Source of the DNA: Dipetalonema caudispina
Lineage: Eukaryota > Nematoda > Chromadorea > Rhabditida > Onchocercidae
Direction: 5' to 3'
DNA length: 64,000 nt
NCBI GenBank assembly: GCA_013365325.1
Contig: JABVXV010000008.1
Coordinates: 620,001-684,000, forward strand
In this document: piece after piece, positions 49,301 to 63,300 of the stretch
Layout: each line of letters starts with the position of its first letter
How positions within the stretch are numbered: the stretch's first letter is position 1
Notes under the pieces: model-generated
Databases searched by the model: none
What the model was told of the DNA's origin: nothing
The model's input: the letters and a program-made list of their open reading frames with translations, nothing else
Program-made: the position numbers and the translations under genes

Positions 49301-52300
49301 GAAAAAAAAGTCTCACGTGTCAATAATTGTTGTCGTTCACTGGTGGTAATTTCAAAAATGGATGAAGGACCATATGAGATATGTATGGCACTCGCATTTT
49401 TCGGGTCGTATAACGAGTTTAAACGTCTGAAACGGAAAACAACCAAAGAGTTAAATTGTTTTCGACGAACAAGGTATATTTTTGCTTTCGTAAACATAAA
49501 AGTCGCAGAAGGTGTATAAGGTAGCAACCAATAATAAAGACTAAATTCGAATTCAGCACAAATTCAAATAAGTATCAAAAAATTTAGTAAACAAATGTCA
49601 CATTTTTGTCAGATGTGTTAACAGTGAATGACGCCAAATGCCACTAGCTTATTCATTACGCTTATTCGAACATGTTTCGCTATTCATAAGACCGACGAAA
49701 ATTTCTCGCTATTCAAAAATTATATCATAATATTTGATTAGAAAGCTTATGGCTATTAACACATAAATTTAAGAGGAGTAATAGAGCGATTATGAAAATC
49801 ATTGAAAAGCCCAAAGCTCAACCTTCTACTTTAATTATTCATGGAAGATGTCATCGATAATCTGAAATGCAATTTTCTCTCTTATATTTGTGCTGACTGC
49901 AACTACCCATTTCATATCTGTACGAACTCAACCCATATTTATGTAGTTTTGAAAGAGGAGGCAGTCTTTTTTCTAATAATATAATATCACATCATTTACA
50001 ATTAAATACAAATCTTAGTTCTCATGTTCAGTAACAGACTTAGTAGAAAATCATTTAGAAAAACTTACTTCACTAATAAAAATATTGTTGGTAAAACTGG
50101 TCGAAAAGCACTGTAGGCAGGATGAAAGGGAGGAGCGACTGACTGAGTCTGCGCCATCACTCCCTCGAGAGTTGATAAATGCGCTCGAAACTGCAACTTG
50201 AAAATTAAAACTGGAAAAATTTTGAAAAATTAAGAAAAAGCACCATCTAATATAAGAAGGAGAAAATATAAATGAAAATAACCCTTCGACGATTGAGCAT
50301 GAAAGACGATCTTGCTGCTTCCGCAATGTTTGCTGGTGCAGGAGAAGTGAAACCAAAAAAAGTCAGAAATGCCAGATCACTTTGAAAAACTCTGCAACTG
50401 ACCTTTTACATTTTCGGTAAGCTCACTGAACAAAAAAAATTTGTTTCAAGGCAGTTAAAACTAAAATAATGATTTGAATAAATCGTAAACATTAAAAAAG
50501 ACTTTCAGATCTTAACACTTACTCCTGAATTTCAGCTTGAAGAAAATAATACAGAGAATCGGACAGAGCGTTGGAAAGGAAATTATTTTGTGTTGCAAAG
50601 TCGACACAAAGATTGCTTAATGCAGCAATTACTTGCATACAAGAAGCTAACTGCATCAATGATAAAAAGGGACGTATTGAAAGACAAAACTCCAGAACGG
50701 TCCCTGCTTGTCCCTGCAACAATTAAATAAATAGAAAAAAGCTAATAACGATGATACTGTGAGAACACCATGAATAGAAACAAAGCAGTTAAAATGATTC
50801 TTAGCTGCGCAATCTTGAAATTTTAGCTTCCAATCAGCGGCATAAATCAAATCGGAAAATAAACCTTAATATCGTCAGCAAAAATGGTGACTATCCTCAA
50901 TAATAAAGCTATACAGTGTCTCTTGACAGATTTCTCATCAATATCATCATCCACATTATCGCTCAAAGGTCGCCGCAACTAAAAGCATTTAATGAACGAT
51001 CTTGATAATGAAACTGCGTAAGTCACTGACATCTTTGCTCCTTTACTCATTGATTTTATATATGTTTACAACGAGATGACTATTTTTGCACTAAATCATT
51101 TTTCGTGCCAACTAATATTGATTGCAATAAATGACTACCTGAGATAGAAGAGAAATAATTAATTGCGGATACCTTCCAACAGTAACCAACAGAGTCGAAA
51201 GCATAGATAATATGTTGTTCATTAACAATGGTGAGGTACAATTTGCCATTAATGTCAGCATTCCATCAAATAGTGAACTTAGCCTTTTGTAATTATCCTA
51301 AGAAAAATTAATTTAATGATACTTCTACATCTGAAACAATCAAGTGAAGAAGAAATGGAACACAAAGAAATTGGAAATTAAATAACATACAGGCTTTAAC
51401 AGTTTTCTATTGTGACATTCCCATAAAACAAGTTTCGAAAACCGCTGCATTGCATCCCATTCAGTATGTCTCACTAAACATTACGCAATTTTTTATGATA
51501 AATATTCAGTAACAACTGGAATTAATCTTAACTCTAACACTGATAGTGTGCAACCTCATCTAGGAAACTAACAACACTAAGCGATTAAATGTTAGCAATC
51601 CTGGAATAGCAAGCACCGATACAAGGCCGTTTATGTTCAGAATTGCTTTAAGAAATACTTAGTGTGGATGTGCGAAAAAATTGAAGGAAGTAACTAAGTG
51701 CAGAACAAAAGCTATATCTGCTGTAAAAATAGGTCTTAACAACATCGAAAAATTAATAAATTCACCTAGGTCTGGACGATCCAGGCATCGACTGATAAAC
51801 CATTTCTCCACAATACTGATCAGCAAGTCGACATGCTTTTCAGTGCAACAAGAACGAATAACTTTCAAACAACGATCGCGAAACTCTGAAGATAAGAAAT
51901 TTCACTAACAGTGTTATTTAAACTTTCATGCTCTCTCGTGATGTCCTTTGTCAACGGTTGCTGATTCTTAATGCTTTAGAAGCTTTAGAATACTAGAGAC
52001 AATACGAAATCAGCCTGTTTAATTACTAATCAAGCAGTATCTTACGAGTAAAATCATGGGAGAAGTCACTATCGTCATCATAATCGTGTTGTGAGAAACG
52101 ACAAGTTTCATGGTCATTCTGAGATGGATAGCCGACTTTTTCCAATAAACTGGGCGTGGAAATGATCACACGGCAAACACATTCATTGAATATTTCGTCA
52201 TCTCCAATTTTCTCGTGATTTATTAACGAAGCAAATACAGCAACTGCTTCGTTTCGTAAATACTGCAACAAACATTGCACACCGAGATTTTTCCTACTTA

Positions 52301-55266
52301 AGAAGTATTTTCGTGTGATTTTACCAAGAATCAAAATCAAATATCTGAGCATTCGTTTTCTCCTTCCTGGCAATCAGCAATATATAACGTTTGTATTACC
52401 ACAAGAAGAAAGGACTGAAACGATTCAACTAGTGTAAGTTGAAAAAGTATTTAATAAAAAATGAGCTTCAGTAACTTACCACTGACGGATGAGAAAAGAA
52501 CGCTTCAATGGCAGCTAGATACATGCCAAAATTAGGCGGCCGTTGAGTCCAAACATCAGCCAGATGGATTCCCAATGCGGACAAAACATTGCAAAGGGTT
52601 TTTAGAAAACGATAGTGTTCCACATTATCAGCACCAACACTTGCTGCTTGGCTAAAAACTTTTATACGAAAAATATATATTCAACTTACTTGCCTTAAAA
52701 TCTAGGCATAATAAATTAATAAAAAATATAAAAAGGGGACGAATTTAAATGAGTATTACACATTTCTACTTACAGCTATCAAGGACACAAAGGGCGGCAA
52801 ATTTAAATACGCATTACATACATTGCAATGCTACCTCCGAAATACCACTATGGTTGTATTTTTTTTTCCAAGCAAACTACACTGCATAGGAGACAATTCG
52901 TAAGATGAATAACAACTTCTACACAAAATGAGGTTGCAACTTCAATTTACCATTGTATTAATACTTAAATATCTATCCTTAAAACTGATTGTATAATGTA
53001 GGTCATTTTCATCTTTTAAATCATTTTCGTTGGAACTGAAGATCCTTGCGCATCCGACAAAAACGTAGCATACACTTCACGGAATTATTGGAAAATATAC
53101 TTTGCAGCTCTAAGAATCGACCGCATTGGAACATCACCGAAAAGAGCAAAGACGACAAGATTTTCTTCATTTTTTGCTTGCTTTCGTGAAGCTATCCTCC
53201 ACAAACATTTCGCTGCCTGGAAATGTTTTTATATTTCACATATTTATATTCTACCAAAACACAGCAAAAGATAACTAATGGAAATATTCTTCATTTCCAT
53301 TTTTATCCATTATTTTTGATAAGCAAAACAACACTTGAAATTTTATAGTGGAAAAATATTCACAAACCACTTCATATATACAGTGCTGAGGCGTTTCAAG
53401 GAATGAACAAACTGTATGTAGCAAATCATTGATATAAGGCTCTAAAATGTTAGCCGGTAGCCACTCGACAAGTTCACCGAACAAATCCAAAGCGGATCGG
53501 ACTAGGCAATAGGATTCATCTGAAAAAACCTCAACCCAAACAATATTCCTTTCGGTAAAATGATTTGTATAATAAATACGCATTCCATCCCCAAGTAAAA
53601 GCTAAGTTAATTTTGATTAAGTGAAGTGAGTTGAGACTCATTCACCTTTTGCTTCTGAATGGCTACTTTTCCTTTAACTAATAAATAATTCACATAATTG
53701 TAACAAGTTCAAATGATTTAGAATAAATTTTAAACATGGGTAAAACAAAATTACCAAATACCTGTTGATTCAACAGAACATTCATGCAACGCAAAACGGA
53801 TGAAATGCAATATGCGTGGTATATTAGAAGCAATAGCATTGTTAAGATCTTTCCTTCTGGAAATGTTTTCAACAGTTACCAAAGTGACTACGTTTTCGAC
53901 CAAAAGCTGCAGTGTGATAAAAGGGATTTGAGCATGGGTTGCCGATACGGAAGCAATCTAAAATTACATGCAGCGATCACTACAATACTCAAAGACTAGG
54001 CTGTAAAGAACAGTATACATGTTATTTTATTGAACCTTCTAAAAACAATTTCAAGTCTAGATTTAACAATAGAAAAAAAACTCAAGACGCGTTATTTGTG
54101 GATAACAAAAAACTGACTTCCTCAAGCTGATCAAAAAGTTCTGGCCAATTTTGAGGCCATTCATGTTCAATCATTAAAACAACACATCGCGCTGCAGCAC
54201 ATCTCAGCTCATTCTGCAGCATGGACTCCGATTTCATTGCAGCAAAACAGGTATATCGAATGGTAAGGCGTGATTGTTCGTTTATTTCTAACCATTTAAA
54301 TCTGCAAAAATTTAAAAATTTAATGTAATTTTCACTTCATTTCGAAAAACGAAAGATCCTTAAAACCAGACTGAATTTATACACTTCAATATATTGCCAG
54401 TTATCTTTGCACCGATACTTGGCTGTTGTTTTTGATATCGAACCTAAGGAAGAATTAAAACTTCATTTCAAAAAGATTAAAAATTTTGGCTAAGTCATTA
54501 CTTAATTGGAAGTTATACATAAAGCTTACTTAATGATATGTTCAAGAAAATTCCAGCCTGTTCGAGCAGGGATGAGATCCTTCTTCGAGATCAATGCATA
54601 TGCAATCTGTTCTACATCAGTAGGGGACAATTCTTTTATTGATTCGATAACCTTAAATAATAATAAAGATATAAATGATTGGGCGACTTTGAATAGCCAC
54701 TTTCAAGTGATCGCACTGCACCATTATGAATGATCTCTTTGGTGTATGAAGTAACTTCGATGCTTGCAATTTATACAAATTATACTGCAAATTAAATGAG
54801 CTTACCCAACCACTGATTTATTTGAAAACACATTTAGATAACCAAGAAATGATAATCTGATTCATCTTTATAATCCCAACAAGGTCTGTATTCAAGCTCT
54901 GTCGATTAAAAAAAAACATCCTCTTCCTATTCTCTCTTTAACTAAAACTTGCAACAAAACCAAAACAGCTATCACCCGAAAAACTTCGAAGAAATCTATT
55001 TTTGCAGTATTACAAAGAACCCATAATTTGCTACATTCCTGCCTCACCATTTCTCATTTTCAAAGAATTATTTTGAAGTCCCATTATCCCTACTCATTCA
55101 TGTTTTAAAACGCACAGGGTCAACGTAAACATCGGAGACAAGGTGTGTGGAGTAACAGTGATAAGTGTTCACTAACCTGAGATGCAGCTGCTCGTCGTTC
55201 ATTACTAACCGCAATATTGTAAATAGCCTCCAAAGCATTTCCGATTACATTCAACCTATCTTCCAT
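46313..55266 (-). CDS. XPO5: Exportin-5
   Basis: Karyopherin-beta that, with RanGTP, exports pre-microRNA hairpins and other structured RNAs. Twenty-five exons: 55266-55177, 54651-54530, 54301-54118, 53957-53762, 53519-53368, 53216-53101, 52651-52480, 52262-52046, 51885-51766, 51473-51391, 51297-51139, 50978-50865, 50713-50523, 50391-50283, 50190-50069, 49426-49317, 49082-48965, 48913-48770, 48593-48514, 48248-48138, 48032-47980, 47770-47651, 47533-47399, 46982-46821, 46435-46313; 1100 aa, against 1204 in human. XPO5-specific order: NFLEHIIKFKW, MIEHEWPQNWPELFDQL, CLWRIASRKQ..VFALFGDVPMRSILRAAK, HYRFLKTLCNVLSALG, PPNFGMYL, RNEAVAVFASLINHE, VGYPSQND..DYDDDSDF, AEHMACILTRECAIL, LQIHGSDELALTHLLSL, GEQHRRPVHLRSLPSI. 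The start follows tttcag, an SL-type acceptor. The exon 17 donor (48964) and last junction are the weakest. Confidence 0.92.
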
Positions 55267-55336
55267 AATTATACACACCTGAGCTGAAATAATCTATGAA
55301 ATGTAAGTCCATTCATTTCTTACCTAATCTCACCCT

Positions 55337-55666
55337 TCACGCAGCTAATTCAGACAGTCCATCACATACAAGTGTAAAACTGGCAACATTACGGAAAACA
55401 ATACGTCTCATGAAAATCTCGTCCATCAAGTGTTGCTGACAAAACTTGAATGGGATAAATAGTTGGAATTGGACTGCATAAGAAATGTCATCAACAATTC
55501 CGACCAACCAGCCAACAATATTATATTCCTCCCGAACTTGAACATCGATATTAGATTGAGGGACGCCACCTACTTGTATCTTAACTTGTGTCCTTAATTT
55601 ATTCCCGCTGCTCCCTCCTTCCACTAACAACAGCGCTGTTGTCCGCTTCGTTGCAATTCCCAGCCT
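55337..55666 (-). CDS. 3' terminal exon of an unidentified gene
   Basis: About 108 codons open from an acceptor-like gaaattag near 55667 to a TGA at 55337. Codon use and composition are protein-like: LGIATKRTTALLLVEGG, then QVKIQVGGVPQSNIDVQVRE, GWLVGIVDDISYAVQFQLFI, MRRIVFRNVASFTLVCDG. It looks like a beta-rich domain. I do not recognise it. It ends only about 70 bases upstream of the XPO5 start codon, on the same strand, a spacing typical of nematode operons. The 5' exons are not identified between here and the AGS-3 stop at 57304. It cannot be part of XPO5, whose N-terminus is complete. Confidence 0.45.
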   Translation of the reverse strand, partial: RLGIATKRTTALLLVEGGSSGNKLRTQVKIQVGGVPQSNIDVQVREEYNIVGWLVGIVDDISYAVQFQLFIPFKFCQQHLMDEIFMRRIVFRNVASFTLVCDGLSELAA

Positions 55667-57303
55667 AATTTCGGATTAGAAATTCTGTCGGCAACAAAGA
55701 TAAACCTTTGTCCTAAGTTAAGATATAAAAATGTCACTGATGTATCAAAAAAAGAACAGGAATGAAGATAAGTTTGAAGGGGAAAATACAACAGTGTTTC
55801 CCACCCAAATGAGTTAATTATGCATAAAATATCTGTTTCACTGAATCAATTAAACAGCAACAACTACAACGGGATAGTCAGGATTTTAATATCCACAATC
55901 TTTAGTAATCATTGATATAATAATAGTGCTATTGGTACACTCTGCAGACAGCAACGTATTATATGCATATTGATCACAATCATTCCAAGCCATACTTCAT
56001 AATTATATGAAAAAAGAAGAAAAACATTCGCAGTACAACAAATTATATCTTTTCAAAACAAAATGATAAGGATAAATTGCAATCGGTGTGAGAAGGAACA
56101 TTCTTCAGCATGTAAACACATTCAGCGAAATGTATATTTATTCTATTAGAATGATTTGGCTTAACACAGAACAAATAATTAAAAAGGTTAAATTCAAGAA
56201 TTCTACCGTAAAAGAATGAAGAGAAGCGAGTAAAATCAGTGTAAGCATTTTTTTTACTAAATTCAATCACGAAAATTTAAAGTTGTATATTCGAAAGAAA
56301 TCCAAATCCAGATGTACAGTCGTGCAAGCTACCTTAAAAGCGCTGTAAGCTAAAACAGTAAATTAGAAAGAAGAAATACTCAAGTTCGACAAAAGATTAC
56401 TTCGTAAAACTGTCAGCTGTCAGTAGTGCTATGATTCTAGCATTGCAGAATTTATATTTATTAGAATTTTATTCTATAGACAATAATCAAACCGTATATT
56501 CCATTTTCCATCCCATCCCATTTGAAAGAGTAAATTGATGAAGGCATAAATATTGCATTCCGAAGATCGGTAGAATAAAAATTATCGAAATGCAAAATTA
56601 GGCGGTATACATAAAACGCATTTCATAAAGCGCAGAAGGTGACTAAATGCCATCAATTATGTTTTGTTAAATCACTCAAGACTATGGTAAATAACTAGAG
56701 CATAGCAGTATCTCAACAAAGGGAAACAAAATCCAAAATTTTTTTTCTCCTTCTTTTATTTCGCCAATATGCATAAAAAATTAAGCGTGATTTTTTGAAA
56801 AAGATGAAATGATGGAAGTTCGGAAAAAGGAAATAAAGAACACGGTCAGATAAAAAGTACACAAAAGTCATCTCTATAAAAAGTACACAAAAACAAAACT
56901 GATGTTTCCCGATGAAAAGATCAAAAACAGAACTACATCAATCTCGTCGTAAAAATAAGTCGCGATTGAAAACTACGAACGACCACACTGTTAGTTAGTG
57001 TTAACGGTTCTAGTTTCAATCTCATTTCGAAATGCTTTTCGCCAAATTTCATCTTAAACCTTTCGACTTACATAAATAAAAAATGAAGAAGCCAAGATTG
57101 AAGGACAGAAGAAAAAGCAAAATGCAGAAACATTTTAATAAAAAGGACTGAGAAACTTAAAAAAGTACTTATTTATTTAAGCTTTCGTATAAGAAACATT
57201 CTGAGGAAAAATCGGATTCTTTTTTTGTCCAGAAAATTTTACGAAAGCGATAAAAGTTATCAAAAAAAGGTAAATCCAAAGAAATACGCAACTTTGAAAT
57301 TAA
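55667..57303. other. Spacer between AGS-3 and the unknown exon
   Basis: A+T-rich, about 1.6 kb. AATAAA on the minus strand at 57172-57177 suits AGS-3. It may hold 5' exons of the gene ending at 55337, but no exon is convincing. A short direct repeat (AAAAAGTACACAAAA) occurs at about 56851 and 56878. Confidence 0.5.
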
Positions 57304-60300
57304 TCAATTTTGTGAAGCTGAACTAAGCACAGCACGTTGAGTTTCAATGCGTCCTTTTTGCATCGACATAACGATCCGCGAGACATCTTCCACTGGCATG
57401 GTCCTCGGTAATTCACTCCGTTGTTCATCCAATCGATCCCTCTGACTCCGAATTACCATCTCGTATAAGCTACCAGCATCTTCAGATCGTGACCGTTCCA
57501 TGTGTGGCGGTGATGGTGCTGACTGCTCCACACTACAATTTTATTAACTAGTACAGTTTATCAATGTAATGACTTTAGAGTTTTTCAGTTTTGTGAAGCT
57601 GGACTAAACACAGAATGTTAATCTATGTAATGAATTGAAATTTCTTCAAAAGGTCTCGTAACGTTAACTTGATAGCAGTGGACAAAATGCGAAGGGGAAA
57701 GATATTAACAAAACGGCCAAGACAAAAAAATCAAGCTTACCTTTCATTATTGTCCTTCACGTCGCTGTTAACTGACAAAGGCATTGCTTCCGATTGAACG
57801 CTCAGATGCGCCCGTTGCTCTTCCATTCGACGACCTTGCAAGCTCGCTATTAAATCGAGCATTCCTTCGGCACCATCTATAAAATATTTATTCTATTGGT
57901 ATATATATAAACCTAATCAAGCGTTGTGTTTCAGAAAATTTGGCAAAGAATTTCAGATTTTCTGAAATCCTAGCTTTTTAAAATATTTCACATATATTCA
58001 CTTATCAAAATCAAAGGAAATATTCTCACGGCAAATCACTTTCATTCCTGATTCTTATGAATGCAAAGCAGAATTTGTGTGGGAAATCGTTAAAAATAAA
58101 AACTTTGCAAGAAGATGCTGCAAAACCAAAAAATACACGGATAACCTTACCAAGACAGAATTGACAATGCATGCCGGAAAAATTAGAAGCTGAACATAAA
58201 TTCAGGGAAAAACGCAGAACTAAAGCGAAAATGACCAACTTTTTTGTCTCGAAGAGGTGGAATTCGACGAGATAACTTGGTTACAACGAGCTCGGTTTCG
58301 AGGCGGTGCAACTGGAATTCGGAATTCTGGCGACTCAGTGGTCCGTGACATGCCGGACTGAACAAATGCGTTATCATTGCCATCCATGGTATTTCGTGCT
58401 ACTGTATCCGAGGAAGAACGTTGCAAACGTGAAGTTGTTGCTTTGTTACGCAATTGATCACTGCTATCAACAATTAGCTGTGGCTTTACCGACGAAAGAG
58501 CAGGTCGAGGTGTTGAAGTTGTGGAAGGGAAAAATGATGAGGACATTAATAAGCTTTGCCTTCTCGCTGCTTTTCCAACACGTCCAAAGAGTGCCGATAA
58601 TCGATGTTTCCGTCCAAAACGTGCTTCGGCTTCTAACAAAATTCACAAAATTGAAACGAGCATATAAATCTAACTGCAAACAAAAAGACACGGCAACCTT
58701 ACGAGAAAGTGCATAAAAAGTAAAAGTAATTTTTTAATACTTATTTACATTGAATCTTATTGGAAAATAAAAATCACTCATATATCCACAACCACAACAA
58801 CATATGCATAGCAAAAACAATGGAAAATTAGCAACGGAAATACAAAGCTAAAGAAGATGGACAGAAAACCGATTAAAAGAAATCATTTGATTCAATTTGC
58901 CAGTAAGATAATATTTCCCACTCATATACTTTACATTCCATTTCTAAAGAAACTGTGTATGACATGCAGCATAAATTTGATATTTACCGTAAATTTCATT
59001 TTAGTGTAATCCTCCCAACTTTGAAAGAATGTCATGTCATCATTTAAAAAGAATTTAACCTGGATTGGAAGCGATTGTATCCGACTGTCGAGTGATATTC
59101 TTTGAATGATTCGTTAAGTCGCTCAGTATAATCGGATCACAGCGCTGATCGTTAAGCCGTTTTGACTGTAGTCGTGAGACCATTTCGAAAAAATCATCGT
59201 TGTAGCTAGTAAAACGAATCGGCTGAAACACCAATACTGTATGAAATAAAATAATTCTTTGTTTTCAACATGAAATAAAAATATGTATGCAAAGATAATC
59301 TGGTGAATAGATCAAAACGGCTCTGAAGTTAAATTTAATAAAATTTCTATTTCCCTGTATACCTATTACTATTTCATAATAGAAGTCAGAATAATGCTTA
59401 AAAAATAAATTATTTCTGTATTTGTTCCAATAATTTTAAACGATATAGTATGTTGTTGCATGCAACAGATAAACCTCGATCGACTCGAATTAAACTTTAG
59501 TTAGTCATCTCTAATAAATTTACAGTTGAAGTTTGGCCATACAGTTAGTAAATTAAATATCAAATCAATCTAATTTATCTAAATGTTTACGATAATAACT
59601 CCTCTGCCGATGCTTGATATTTGTAGTTCGTGAATAAAAGTCTATCAATCCAATATGTTTCACAAAAATGCTACATTTTACTCAAAGTCAAAAAATGAAA
59701 TTAATGTTTCATTCAAGTATATTTGACTTATATATCAAGTAAGTCATTTCTAATTCTCGTGATATTACCAAAATATACGTAAGATCAATCCTAACAATTA
59801 ATTGTAAATTAATACTAAATCCAGCAATGTGACGGATAGCCAAAGTAAATGTATTTTCCGATTATTTTCATATCATCTACAGCAAAAATACCTGTTTGTC
59901 GATAGCTGTAGTCGTTGAAACATTAAGCAGCTGACGTGTGAAGCCGGATTCCATGTTCAACTCTGATCCACAGAGCAATTTTTTTAAGGATGCATCCAAG
60001 TCGGATGCACTTTGTGGTTCAGGATCACCGGTTGAATCCATTTCTAAATCGCTAACTTCTTTTATAGGCCACTTCTTTATTGATTTCAACAAGTCTTCCA
60101 ACGAACTACGTATACTTTCCTCATTTTCTTGATCACCCATCTGCAATTTCATTGAAATTTTATCATTTAATCTTAATGCTACAATCAGTACAGACGACTA
60201 TCCGTGCTCCCCATGGAGAGCACAGCTTCCTTTCATTCGATAAAATTTCTTTTTATTCTACTTTATCAACGCTGAATATGGGCGACCAAATCCATCTATT

Positions 60301-63300
60301 TACACTTTATGCAAAATATCATTCCTAACTGTAGCAGTGGACAAGTTCACTATATCATCTCTCACAGTATCGCATAAGAAATGAACACTTTACTAATGAC
60401 TGAAGAAAAATGAATTAGAATAAAAAGAAGCCCATCATTCAGGTGAAAAAGGTGATCGTTCTGATTGGTTCAGGAATTAAATTTATTACACAGTATCTAT
60501 TTTTGATAAGATTAAAACATAGCTCCTACATATTCGAAAAATCTAAATTTATGTTGTCACCAGACAAACATCCCCTTCTGAAACCATATTCCAAATTACC
60601 CCAACAAATGGAAATCATTACTCCTTCATATTGTTCAAAAAGATGCTAGAACCACAGCAAGTTAAAATATTAGAAACCTTGCAAAAGTATGTTGAAAGCT
60701 TCTTAAGACAAAAAATACTTTAGTGAAACAGCTGAAAAGTCAACTTCCCAGATGAATCTCATTCTCGAGTTGCTAACCAAATAATTTGTCTTTCGAAGTA
60801 CATAAATTCTAAACTTTTTCAATTTAGTAAGAATCCGATATGCTCAAGGGAAAAGAGTAATGATAAGATGATACCTTTATTAACAAAGTTTCAGAATCAA
60901 AAATGCTATGTGAAAAGATTACCTACACCTGCCTATAGCCGGTTAAAACCTATGAAGAGGTAGAGATAAGTTGCTGATTTTACAACAAATAAACCACTGT
61001 CACCCTACCTTCCCAACTGTATAACAGTTAACAATAAAAATAAACATATAATATTAATACAAAACAAAGAATATACTTTAAAGAAATCTGACTTCGCAAA
61101 AAAAAAGAAAGTAGAGTCAGCTAAGTAGAACAGAGCTCGAAACCATACCCCTATCTTTTCTTGAAAATCGAGAACTTTATATGCGCCTGCGAAATTCATT
61201 TAAGATTTCAAAAATAGGCAAACAAAAGGACCCCGCTAAATCGTGTTTTACATCAAATATTAAGCAACGTTGCGCTATGTCTTATATCTGTTAAAACAGA
61301 TTAACATACACGGAACTTAAGCCTCTGAACGCTCACTGTATAGGATGTCAATTTTTCAGTCATAAAACACATAAAACTGTTAAACATTGCATAATATAAT
61401 TTTGAAGAAAACGAATTAGTTCACAGAAAAATTGGAAAGAACTTTGATAATGATTTAAATCTTCAATGAACTGAGAAAAACTTATGAAAAAAAAATGCAT
61501 CATATTAGTAAGCGATTCAGTTTACCTACCCTATTATCATACTCGAGTCCTATAAATCAGTACTTGGTAATTTTACTACACATACTTTCAGGACAAATAC
61601 ATACTTCATTATGAAGGCTATAATATCTATTTCATTATGAATAATATTGTGCTACAAGTCATTTATGCATAAAAATACATGAAGAATACATGCGGACAAA
61701 ATTCCTAGGATGACGATGTCGTTGCTAGTCTAGGCTAAAACTTGTTTTGTTATTTTTTTGTTATACATCAGAAGTAATTTTTCGATTATGAATGCGAAAA
61801 GGCATTAAAAATCTAACGAGATCAAAATTCAAATTTGGAAAAGCTTTTTATCTCGAAATTTAAGAGAAGTCAATAACTACAGGAGAGTAATCAGCTACAT
61901 CCCAAGTACTGCTGTGAATATTACGGAAAAAAAGTTAAGTTATCGTGGATCTAAAATCAATGAACAAGAGCACCTCGTAGCTTCAACTGCTCTACACCTT
62001 CATCCGTGTATTACGCCTCATGAATAAAATATAATCTATTCTTTTCTCAAACAAAATATATTAAACTAACTTTCGTTTCGAAAAATTACTTTAAGAACAT
62101 CCGAGTGTGATCGTTTCTAAAAAAATACTTTCTATTTTATCATTACTCGCCTCTCTTTATGTCCTACATTGCCTTTTTATAGAGAGAACTGAGAATTTCA
62201 TCCTAGGTAATGTTATTTCAGTATGCAAAGCATATCATCATCTCCATTTCCCAACAACTTTCTTGCCATGCCTAAGTCCCACTACAATTGTTTTATTGAA
62301 CAAAATAATCGATCGGAAGGAAAATAGTTCTTTTGCAGGTACTTAAATATTGCTGAAGTATTATGATTGTACTACTGAGAAGAGTAATAAGATAACAACA
62401 GAACCAACGAAAAACATTAAGTAAGAAAGAAAAGGAGTCAACATTTTTAATATGTTCCGGAAGAACAAATCAGTTGATATAATCGAAATTTTGATGAAAA
62501 AATTAATCATGACAGATACAAACAGTAAACACATAACTTTTCAATTTGCTTCATTCAAAATTCTAGCATAGTCGTCAACGAATATTTGTTTAAAAAAATC
62601 CTTTAGTGTGAAACTAATCATTTCGCAGAAAAGAACTCCAAGACTACAGTAAGTGCATTTTTAAATAAGCAGATCTTTTTTAATAAGAAATATGTGGAAA
62701 ATCTGCTCATTGAGGATTTGCCAATATTTCGAAAGTATGCTAAAGATATAACATTATTTAAAACTTTGCAGAACCGACCATGAATTTGACAGAGTAAATA
62801 TTTTTAATTTTGTAAAAAGACTAATAAATAAAAAATCGACAACCAGTTGTAAAATTTCAAATGAGATCATAATAGTTACGAATTCGCATTAAGAAATCCA
62901 AATAAATCCTAAGATTACTATCTCCCTCTAACAAACATGCAAAACTTTTTTCTCCAATCAAGATATTATGAAAGAGTTCATTAAAATTTCGACTACATTG
63001 GTAAATAATAGGAAAAAATGAACCTCAATTGATATATGCCCTTGCAGTACATAGAAATAAATAGCCTTTGCCACCATTCCCTGTTTTCGAAAATCTGTTG
63101 CTAGCGCTGCACATGCACGCGATTCTGCAGTACGATCACCCAACTTCCTAGCAAGCTTCAAATATCGGGTATGATATTCTGCTGCTGAAATGCAATCAGT
63201 TAATCAATAACATGTACGCGTAAAGGAAAAATTAAATCTTAATTGCAAATAAACATAAAATTTTCTATTTCACTTACAAATGTATGACACCGGTCATCCT

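Noticed and set aside
50392..50410. Possible XPO5 micro-exon after tgttcag
   Set aside because: Its phase leads into a stop. The next acceptor (ttgcag at 50393-50392) joins exon 13 correctly.
54384..54450. Possible XPO5 exon (YRCKDNWQYIE frame)
   Set aside because: Exon 54651-54530 joins directly to 54301 giving the family sequence LEHIIKFKW. The extra segment breaks it.
60199..60218. Near-palindrome GTGCTCCCCATGGAGAGCAC
   Set aside because: Short, imperfect and isolated inside an intron. No structure or repeat context to support a function.
61005..61199. 64-codon minus-strand ORF in the large AGS-3 intron
   Set aside because: Composition is Phe/Leu from A+T-rich runs, and the flanking exons join in phase without it.
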